64,000 nucleotides of DNA from Rhizobium etli_C (GTDB lineage: Bacteria > Pseudomonadota > Alphaproteobacteria > Rhizobiales > Rhizobiaceae): the NCBI RefSeq assembly GCF_014198605.1, contig NZ_JACIHU010000001.1; one strand, given 5' to 3'. The position numbers and the translations under genes are program-made. Positions 58,517-64,000 of the stretch are shown in pieces. Within the stretch, counting starts at the first letter, position 1; each line of letters opens with the position of its first letter. The notes beneath the pieces are model-generated. The model saw only the letters and a program-made list of their open reading frames with translations. It had not been told where the DNA came from and made no database searches.

Positions 58517-58545
58517 TTTTTGCCGCACTGGTCTGGCGGCAAAAA
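58517..58545. other. Perfect 10-bp inverted repeat TTTTTGCCGC / GCGGCAAAAA
   Basis: Arms 58517-58526 and 58536-58545, loop nine bases, in the 58339-58740 divergent gap between fumC and the transpeptidase. The U-run would stand on the 5' side, so it is not an ordinary terminator. It is possibly an operator or a small-RNA element. Confidence 0.5.
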
Positions 58546-58590
58546 TTCAGTAAAAAATTAACTAATAATTTCATAATTTTGTGTGAACTG

Positions 58591-58608
58591 CTGCACGGCG
58601 CCGTGCAG
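58591..58608. promoter_or_regulatory. 18-bp perfect palindrome CTGCACGGC-GCCGTGCAG
   Basis: No mismatches and no spacer, 133 bases before the transpeptidase start, adjoining an AT-rich stretch with TTAACTAATAA. It is a strong candidate for a dimeric regulator's site; no protein can be named. The rest of the 58339-58740 gap has no gene. Confidence 0.5.
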
Positions 58609-58740
58609 AATTTCCGTAACAGAGAAGTGAGTCCGTCGGCGCTGGCGGCGAAGGCCGGTTTCTGATCAATGAGGCCCTACGCTGCGTGAGTTTCGCGGGA
58701 TTTGAGCTGAGAACAGCATGACATCGGGACTGGATTATAT

Positions 58741-60648
58741 ATGACGTTCGTTTTGAAAAGCGCGGTATCCGCATTGGCAGTTTCGTGCGGCCTGGCAGTG
58801 ATGGCCGCTCCCGCGCATGCCTATACGCTGATGGATATGCTGCGTGGCGACAGGCAGCGGAGCCAGAGCACCATCTTCATGGATCAGGCGCCGGGTCGAC
58901 CAGTGCCGCGTGGCGCCGTCGGCGGCTCGCTCGGCGGGCTTGATCCGGAGGCGCCGCTGCCGAAGGTCAGCGGTCCGCGTTATTACACCTATAAAACCGA
59001 AACACTGCAGTTCGTCGACACCAGCAAGTTTGCCGATCCCGTCGTCACCGGCGCGGTCGCCGAGGTTTCACCGAGCGGCGAGGCCGGCGCCGAACCGGCC
59101 GTGCAGCGCCGTTTCCTGGCGCAGGCCAAGGTGCGCGCCAATGCCGACGTCGGCAAGGCGCTCGAGGCCTATTACGGTGACAGCCGCAATCCGCTCGTCT
59201 GGGTCGAAGGCAATGGGATCAAGGAGCGCGCCAAGTCGGCGATGGCGGCACTTGCCGATGCGGCCTCCGTCGGCCTCGATCCCGCCGATTACGCGATCCA
59301 GACACCTGCCATCGATCCGGCCAATCCCGATCCCGCCGCCCGCGACCGGGCGCTCACGCAGTTCGAACTCGAACTCTCGGCCAAGGTGCTTGCCTTCGTG
59401 CAGGACACGGTGCGCGGCCGCATCGATCCGAACAAGATTTCCGGCTATCACGATTTCCAGCGCAAGGTCGTCAATCTGGCGCCGGTCCTGAAGCTTGCCC
59501 GCATGAGCCCCGATACCGGCGCCTATATCGCCAGCCGCTCGCCCGACAGTCCGCAGTTCGAGGCGCTGAAGGCCGAGCTTGCCAAGCTTCACGCCGCCGA
59601 TGACGGCAACGAGGAGCAGATCGTCGTTTCGCTCAGCGGCCTGCTGAAGCCCGGCAACAGCTCGCCCGAGATCGCCAATATCGTCAAGGCTGTCCAGAAG
59701 CACGGTTCCGAGACGCTGAGGACCGATCACGCCGCGACCTTTGCAGCCTACGCCGGCGGCAGCGACTATTCGCCGGATATCGTCGCGCTGGTGGAGGATT
59801 TCCAGAAGGAGCGCGGGCTGAAGGCCGACGGCGTCATCGGTCAGGCGACGGTGCGCGCCATGACCGGCGGTGACACCAATGCCTCGAAAATCGACAAGCT
59901 CGCCGTCGCCATGGAACAAGCGCGCTGGCTGCCGGAAGATCTCGGTTCGCGCTATGTCATGATCAACCAGCCGGCCTACATGGCCTACTACCACAATGAC
60001 GGCAAGGAACAGCTGTCGATGCGTGTCGTCGTCGGCGGCAAGAACAATCAGACCTATTTCTTTAACGACGAGATCGAGACGGTGGAGTTCAACCCGTTCT
60101 GGGGCGTTCCGCAGTCGATCATTATCAATGAAATGCTGCCGAAGCTGCGCTCGGATCCTAACTATCTCGACCAGCTCGGCTATGAGGTTGAGGTGAACGG
60201 CCATGCCGTCGCCTCGTCAAGCGTCGACTGGTACGGCTCGACCGACAATGTTTCTGTTCGTCAGCCGCCAAGCAGCGACAATGCCCTCGGCGAGCTCAAG
60301 ATCCTGTTCCCGAACAGCCATGCGATCTACATGCACGACACGCCGTCGAAGAGCTTCTTCAAGCGCGATATGCGGGCTCTCAGCCACGGCTGCGTGCGTC
60401 TTTCCAATCCGCGCGCGATGGCCGCGGCCGTGCTCGGCACGACGGTCGACGATGTCGCCAAGCAGATCGCCAAGGGGCAGAACCATGCGGTGAAGGTGCC
60501 GCAGAAGGTCCCGGTTTACGTGTCCTACTTCACCGCCTGGCCGAACAAGGACGGCGTCGTGGAATATTTTGACGACGTCTACGGCCGCGACGCCTATGTC
60601 AAAAAGGCCTTCGACGCGACGACAAAGGCGCGCGGCGCGCAGATCTGA
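58741..60648 (+). CDS. L,D-transpeptidase, YcbB/LdtD-like
   Basis: A 635-residue periplasmic enzyme that makes 3-3 cross-links in peptidoglycan or anchors proteins to it. It has a signal peptide ending PAHA (~residue 28), a linker, and a substrate-capping/scaffold region. A peptidoglycan-binding domain (YSPDIVALVEDFQKERGLKADGVIGQATVRAM, about 340-375) follows. The YkuD catalytic domain has MRVVVGGKNNQTYFFNDEIETVEFNPFWGVP and the active-site SHGCVRLSNP (Cys and Arg). Length agrees with YcbB. Polar-growing rhizobia rely heavily on such cross-links. Confidence 0.94.
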   Translation: MTFVLKSAVSALAVSCGLAVMAAPAHAYTLMDMLRGDRQRSQSTIFMDQAPGRPVPRGAVGGSLGGLDPEAPLPKVSGPRYYTYKTETLQFVDTSKFADPVVTGAVAEVSPSGEAGAEPAVQRRFLAQAKVRANADVGKALEAYYGDSRNPLVWVEGNGIKERAKSAMAALADAASVGLDPADYAIQTPAIDPANPDPAARDRALTQFELELSAKVLAFVQDTVRGRIDPNKISGYHDFQRKVVNLAPVLKLARMSPDTGAYIASRSPDSPQFEALKAELAKLHAADDGNEEQIVVSLSGLLKPGNSSPEIANIVKAVQKHGSETLRTDHAATFAAYAGGSDYSPDIVALVEDFQKERGLKADGVIGQATVRAMTGGDTNASKIDKLAVAMEQARWLPEDLGSRYVMINQPAYMAYYHNDGKEQLSMRVVVGGKNNQTYFFNDEIETVEFNPFWGVPQSIIINEMLPKLRSDPNYLDQLGYEVEVNGHAVASSSVDWYGSTDNVSVRQPPSSDNALGELKILFPNSHAIYMHDTPSKSFFKRDMRALSHGCVRLSNPRAMAAAVLGTTVDDVAKQIAKGQNHAVKVPQKVPVYVSYFTAWPNKDGVVEYFDDVYGRDAYVKKAFDATTKARGAQI

Positions 60649-60672
60649 CGCAGGTTTTATTGGTTATTGAAT

Positions 60673-60692
60673 GGGCGGTCTTCGGGCCGCCC
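60673..60692 (+). terminator. GC-rich hairpin with TTCG tetraloop
   Basis: GGGCGGTC (60673-60680) pairs with GGCCGCCC (60685-60692) around TTCG, 25 bases after the transpeptidase stop. GCTTCGTTTT follows. A good intrinsic terminator. Confidence 0.7.
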
Positions 60693-60778
60693 GCTTCGTT
60701 TTGGAGCGGGAGATCAACGTCGTCGTCTCGTGGGTTTGAGCTCGAGGAAGGAAGACGGAGGGGAGGCGAGTGACAGCC

Positions 60779-61489
60779 TCAGACCGCGATTTTCTCCGGA
60801 TACTCCCGCAACAACCGCTCCACCAGCTCCGGCATCAACTCATCGTAATGCATGATGATCACATCCGGATCGAGGCTTGAAACAGGCACATCCGAGTAAC
60901 CGAAGGGAACGGCGATCGACGGGACGGCGGCATTCTTCGCCACCGCGATGTCGTTGATGCTGTCGCCGATCATCACGGTGCGGGCGATGTCGCCGCCGGC
61001 GCGGTCGATGGTGCCGGTGAGATGGCGGGCATCGGGTTTGCGGTATTCGAAAGTATCGCCGCCGGTGATGGCATCGAAATAGCCGGTGAGGTCGAGCTTG
61101 TCGAGCAGGCCGAAGGCCAGGCTTTCCATCTTGTTGGTGCATACGGCGAGGCGGTAGCCGGCTGATTTCAGCCGATCCATTGCGGCGAGCAGGCCGGGAT
61201 AGGGTTCGGTGTGGCCCGGCATATTGCCGGCATAATGGGCGACGAAACGTTCGACCAGCGGCGGGACGGCGTCGCTTTCGAGCGGATGGCCGCGCAGCCG
61301 GCAGGCGCGTTCGATCATCACCCGCGCACCCTGGCCGACGAGATGGGTGAGGTCGTCGTAGCTGACCGGCTCGAGGCCGAGGGCTGCGATCGTATGGTTC
61401 AGGCTTTCGACCAGGTCCGCATGGGTATCGAGAAGGGTGCCGTCGAGATCGAAGACGATGAGCGCCGGGCGAACGGGGGCAGGGGTCAA
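60779..61489 (-). CDS. gph: Phosphoglycolate phosphatase (HAD family)
   Basis: A 236-residue HAD hydrolase that removes phosphate from 2-phosphoglycolate. The nucleophile motif is IVFDLDGTLLDTHADLVESLNHTI. Motif II is AVCTNKMESLA, the Lys is in YRKPDARHL, and motif IV is TVMIGDSINDIAVAKNA. The start is assigned to TTG 61489 with AGAGG about 8 bases upstream; the longer frame is antisense to rpiA upstream. Divergent from rpiA. Confidence 0.9.
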   Translation of the reverse strand: MTPAPVRPALIVFDLDGTLLDTHADLVESLNHTIAALGLEPVSYDDLTHLVGQGARVMIERACRLRGHPLESDAVPPLVERFVAHYAGNMPGHTEPYPGLLAAMDRLKSAGYRLAVCTNKMESLAFGLLDKLDLTGYFDAITGGDTFEYRKPDARHLTGTIDRAGGDIARTVMIGDSINDIAVAKNAAVPSIAVPFGYSDVPVSSLDPDVIIMHYDELMPELVERLLREYPEKIAV

Positions 61490-61721
61490 GGGCTTGCCTC
61501 TTTGAGTGATGGGTCTTCCGGGAAGCGACGGGTCGCGCCCGGGGACGAGGGATTGTGCCTGAGGTAGGCGATCCCGCAGCGGAAAGCAACGTCCGGTGAT
61601 GGCCGGCGCGGCCGCAGGCATTTGTTTCGGCTTTTCATTTTCCGTGATGATTTTGACTTTCGTTTGCCAGGCGAGCCGTGTAAACAGCACATCCAACGCA
61701 ATAAATCGGAGCTGGCGGCGC

Positions 61722-62420
61722 ATGGATGCCCGCGAAATGAAGATCAAGGCCGCCGAGGCCGCACTCGCCCATGTCGAAGACGGGATGCGCCTCGGGATCG
61801 GGACGGGCAGCACGGCGGAAGAGTTTGTCCGGCTGCTGGCGGAAAAGGTTGCGGGCGGCTTCAGGGTCGAAGGTGTTCCGACGTCCGAACGAACAGCGCG
61901 GCTCTGCGTCGAACTCGGCGTACCGCTGAAATCGCTTGACGAATTACCGGCGCTCGATCTGACGGTCGACGGCGCCGACGAGGTCGATCCGGCGCTCAGA
62001 TTGATCAAGGGTGGCGGCGGCGCGCTGCTGCGCGAAAAGATCGTCGCCGCCGCTTCTGAGCGGATGATCGTCATCGCCGACGAAAGCAAGCTGGTCGATA
62101 CGCTCGGCGCCTACGCGCTGCCGATCGAAGTCAACCCGTTCGGTCTCGTCTCGACGCGGATGGCGATCGAGAAAGTCGCGGCCCGGCTCGGCCTTTCCGG
62201 CGAACTCAGCCTGCGCCAGTCGGGTGACGGAGAGTTTACCACGGATGGCGGCCATCACATCATCGATGCATCTTTTGGCCGCATTCCTGATGCAGAGGCG
62301 CTTTCGAGCGAGCTGAATTCCATACCCGGCGTCGTCGAACACGGGCTCTTTATCAATATGGCGGCACTTGCGATCATTGCCGGTCCTGCGGGTGCGCGCA
62401 CGCTGCAGGCAAACAGATAA
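61722..62420 (+). CDS. rpiA: Ribose-5-phosphate isomerase A
   Basis: A 232-residue isomerase of the pentose phosphate pathway (ribose 5-phosphate to ribulose 5-phosphate). Motifs: GMRLGIGTGSTAEEFVRLL, LDLTVDGADEVDPALRLIKGGGGALLREKIVAAAS (catalytic Glu/Asp/Lys) and IVIADESKLVD, then DGGHHIIDASFG. ATG 61722 matches the family N-terminus (DAREMKIKAAEAAL); GGAG is 11 bases away. The frame upstream is not conserved sequence. Followed by a DUF2059 gene 15 bases later. Confidence 0.95.
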   Translation: MDAREMKIKAAEAALAHVEDGMRLGIGTGSTAEEFVRLLAEKVAGGFRVEGVPTSERTARLCVELGVPLKSLDELPALDLTVDGADEVDPALRLIKGGGGALLREKIVAAASERMIVIADESKLVDTLGAYALPIEVNPFGLVSTRMAIEKVAARLGLSGELSLRQSGDGEFTTDGGHHIIDASFGRIPDAEALSSELNSIPGVVEHGLFINMAALAIIAGPAGARTLQANR

Positions 62421-62435
62421 CAGGAGCATACACTC

Positions 62436-62993
62436 ATGATGAACATTGCAGGTCTTGGCCGTTTTGCCGCTGCGACCATCGTTCTTTCCGGGCTTGCCTT
62501 CGGCTCCGCCGTCAAGGCGCAGGAAGTTTCCGATGAGCAGTTGAAGGCCGCGCGCGCCGCTGTCACCTCGATCGGCGCCACCGCCGCCTTCGACAACATC
62601 CTGCCGGGTCTGGCCGAGCGCCTGAAGGCCGGCCTGATTCAGGACTCGCCGAACTACCAGGACGTCATCTCGTCGACGGTCGATGCGCAGGCGCTGGCAC
62701 TGGCGCCGCGTCGCGGCGATCTCGAGAAGGAAGCCGCACTTATCTATGCCAAGACCTTCACCCTCGAAGAGCTGAAGACGATCGCCGATTTCTACAATTC
62801 CGACGTCGGCAAGAAGCTGCTGCGTGACGGCCCGGTCGCCTTGCGCGAGATGGGGAAGGCCGCCGATATCTGGGGTCAGGGCATTTCCCGCGATCTGGAA
62901 AAGCAGAGCAACGCCGAGCTGTCCAAGGTTATCAAGGCACCGCCGCCGGCAACCGACAGCCCGGTTGCTCCGGCACCGGCCGCCCAGCAGTAA
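62436..62993 (+). CDS. Exported DUF2059 protein
   Basis: A 185-residue protein: signal peptide ending SAVKAQ (about residue 29), then a helical DUF2059 domain (RGDLEKEAALIYAKTFTLEELKTIADFYNSDVGKKLLRDGPVALREMG is the family core), and a Pro/Ala-rich tail. The function is unknown; the linkage rpiA-DUF2059 is common in rhizobia, so the two are probably co-transcribed. A strong terminator follows. Confidence 0.9.
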   Translation: MMNIAGLGRFAAATIVLSGLAFGSAVKAQEVSDEQLKAARAAVTSIGATAAFDNILPGLAERLKAGLIQDSPNYQDVISSTVDAQALALAPRRGDLEKEAALIYAKTFTLEELKTIADFYNSDVGKKLLRDGPVALREMGKAADIWGQGISRDLEKQSNAELSKVIKAPPPATDSPVAPAPAAQQ

Positions 62994-63015
62994 CGCCTGC
63001 CCGCCAGAATTCGCG

Positions 63016-63042
63016 AAAGCCCGGAATCGTCCGGGCTTTTTT
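63016..63042 (+). terminator. Intrinsic terminator after rpiA-DUF2059
   Basis: AAAGCCCGG (63016-63024) pairs with CCGGGCTTT (63031-63039), followed by T to 63042. Classic stem, loop and T-run. Confidence 0.9.
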
Positions 63043-63050
63043 GTTATGAT

Positions 63051-63110
63051 GCGCCAAAGCATGATGCCGATAAGTGTGAGCGGTTTTCGGACGACATCAT
63101 GCTCTAACTC
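63051..63110. repeat. Rhizobial intergenic repeat, inverted third copy
   Basis: Contains GAGCGGTTTTCGGACGACATCATGC. Its reverse complement has ACCGCTCACAC in the position of the ACCGCTGC/ACCGCAGC of the copies at 4721 and 22022. Confidence 0.55.
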
Positions 63111-63118
63111 TTTAATTT

Positions 63119-63164
63119 AGAACAGGTTTCAGATTTTTGGCCGGGCCTAAAATCATCCTGTTCT
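63119..63164. repeat. Palindromic repeat AGAACAGG...CCTGTTCT
   Basis: AGAACAGG (63119-63126) pairs with CCTGTTCT (63157-63164), with a further GGCC/GGCC-containing inner inverted repeat. It lies just before the acylphosphatase gene. Confidence 0.6.
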
Positions 63165-63196
63165 AGAGCCCGGCGGCGAAGGTTGGTGAGGCAGAT

Positions 63197-63478
63197 ATGT
63201 CCGATCGTTACGAGGCTGTGCGAGTACGAATATCAGGCAGGGTCCAAGGGGTGGGTTTTCGCATGTGGACGCGCGATGAGGCGCTGCGGCTCGGGCTGAC
63301 CGGCTGGGTGCGCAACGAAGCGGACGGATCCGTCGCCGCCTTGGTTGCCGGGCCGGACAATGCGATCTCAACGATCATCGAGCGTTTGAGGCGCGGGCCT
63401 GCAGGGGCGTCGGTTTCTGGCGTGGAGACGGAAGCGACCTGGCTTGAGAAGATGCCGACGGATTTCCGCATCACCTGA
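63197..63478 (+). CDS. acyP: Acylphosphatase
   Basis: A 93-residue enzyme hydrolysing acyl phosphates such as acetyl or carbamoyl phosphate. It has the family core VRVRISGRVQGVGFRMWTRDEALRLGLTGWVRNEADGSV: the catalytic Arg in GFR and Asn in VRNEADG are both present. The rest has the usual alpha/beta sandwich pattern, ending PTDFRIT. It is of normal length and stands alone after the palindromic repeats. Confidence 0.95.
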   Translation: MSDRYEAVRVRISGRVQGVGFRMWTRDEALRLGLTGWVRNEADGSVAALVAGPDNAISTIIERLRRGPAGASVSGVETEATWLEKMPTDFRIT

Positions 63479-63527
63479 TGACAGCGTCAATCCGCCAAAG
63501 GACGGGCTGTGCGAATGCGCCTGACGC

Positions 63528-63746
63528 TCAGCCCCAATCCTTCGAGCTCTTGGCCAATTGCCATGCGCCTGTCTCGTCCGGCTCGACGCGCTTGTTGCCG
63601 CGGTAGAAAATCGGCAGTCCAGTTTTCTTGTCCATCGCAAAGCGGCTCGGCGTGAATTTCTCGTCTTCGTGGCCCTCGATGGCGAGATTGAGCGCCTCCT
63701 TGAATTTGCCGGCCTTGCACAACTTGGCGAACAGATTTTGATCCAT
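63528..63746 (-). CDS. Small hypothetical protein (72 aa)
   Basis: The predicted protein MDQNLFAKLCKAGKFKEALNLAIEG then HEDEKFTPSRFAMDKKTGLPIFYRG ends in AWQLAKSSKDWG. It is hydrophilic, with no signal or membrane segment. The N-terminal helix pattern is TPR-like but too short for a full repeat. ATG 63746 has GGAG seven bases upstream; ATG 63761 is possible. Similar short proteins are seen in rhizobia without a function. Confidence 0.65.
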   Translation of the reverse strand: MDQNLFAKLCKAGKFKEALNLAIEGHEDEKFTPSRFAMDKKTGLPIFYRGNKRVEPDETGAWQLAKSSKDWG

Positions 63747-63810
63747 CTTTGGCTCCGGCATCCTTTTCCGTCTCAACTACCATTGCCCTGCCAGCCTCAG
63801 CTGGCCGGGT

Positions 63811-63893
63811 CAACCTTAAACGGTGACCGTGCTCAACCGTAGACGGTGAGCGTGCCCAACCGTAAACGGTGAGCGTGCTCAACCGTAAACGGG
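63811..63893. repeat. 23-bp tandem repeat, about 3.6 copies
   Basis: Units start at 63811, 63834, 63857 and 63880, each close to CAACCGTAAACGGTGAGCG plus TGCT, with one to three base changes among them. No spacers, so not CRISPR. No gene was recognised from 63747 to the window end. Confidence 0.85.
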
Positions 63894-64000
63894 ACCGGTT
63901 CAGATCAAGATTCGGCAATGGCGAGCGGGAAGAGGCAGGGGCGGGGCTTTTGTTTTCATGGAGATCACCCCTATATCAGGAACGTCCTTTCCTGCGATTC

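Noticed and set aside
58517..58545. Rho-independent terminator
   Set aside because: The stem is followed by A rather than T on both strands' reading of the 3' side, and it lies upstream of both flanking genes.
59068..60204. 378-codon minus-strand frame over the L,D-transpeptidase gene
   Set aside because: The plus-strand protein has full catalytic motifs. The antisense product is composition-driven with no recognisable motif.
63811..63893. CRISPR array
   Set aside because: The 23-bp units are directly adjacent with no unique spacers and no cas genes are in the window.

Overview
The window looks like a stretch of the main chromosome of a Rhizobium of the etli/leguminosarum type. This is inferred from several things: high GC throughout, an alphaproteobacterial porin at the left edge, a Usg gene, RirA-like and EcfG-like promoter motifs, and many short palindromic intergenic repeats typical of rhizobia. 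No rRNA, tRNA, phage, IS element or CRISPR array was recognised. About 62 protein genes can be supported, plus one frameshifted LysR regulator.

Layout. 0-5 kb: the 3' part of a porin gene, a frameshifted LysR regulator, then four small stress-type genes (CBS pair, double UspA, a 56-residue peptide, a zinc-ribbon protein). Each of the four has upstream DNA fitting the general-stress sigma factor pattern GGAAC-N16-xxTT. 4.8-12.7 kb: an AlkD-like repair protein coupled to a 3-hydroxyisobutyrate-dehydrogenase-family enzyme, a possible alkyltransferase-like protein, a mirror-image locus of two ArsR/SRPBCC pairs around two DUF1801 proteins, a GST, a TPR-methyltransferase, a DUF2270 membrane protein and Usg. 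12.8-18.8 kb: a polar amino-acid ABC transporter without a local ATPase, a large OmpA-family envelope protein and a secreted hydrolase. 18.8-25.8 kb: DipZ and an epoxide-hydrolase-like protein, divergent around tandem TGTATC repeats, followed by an OmpR-type two-component system, Ohr and a maleylacetoacetate-isomerase-like GST. 25.8-31.5 kb: aldo/keto reductase and cupin divergent from a LysR gene, mobB-mobA, an EamA transporter and an SDR.

32-42 kb is the most distinctive part. It is a self-contained sugar or polyol uptake and breakdown locus: two SDR dehydrogenases, a ribose-type ABC transporter, a split transketolase, an FGGY kinase and a SorC-type regulator. The genes are divergent around a promoter region carrying three copies of a 13-bp motif. 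The likely logic is uptake, oxidation to a ketose, phosphorylation and transketolase cleavage. The substrate cannot be read from sequence, although the split transketolase plus FGGY kinase resembles the apulose-4-phosphate route.

42-52 kb: a metal-chelate ABC transporter with an iron-responsive (RirA-type) operator, divergent from a methyltransferase; moaA; DUF971; LtrA; a MarR gene divergent from a hydrolase with paired operators; an FMN-type oxidase; and a diguanylate cyclase. 52.5-64 kb: two tiny ORFs, a class I and a class II fumarase within 2.5 kb of each other flanking a VCBS-type protein and an acyltransferase, an L,D-transpeptidase, gph, rpiA, a DUF2059 protein, acylphosphatase and a small hypothetical protein. 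The window ends in a 23-bp tandem repeat.
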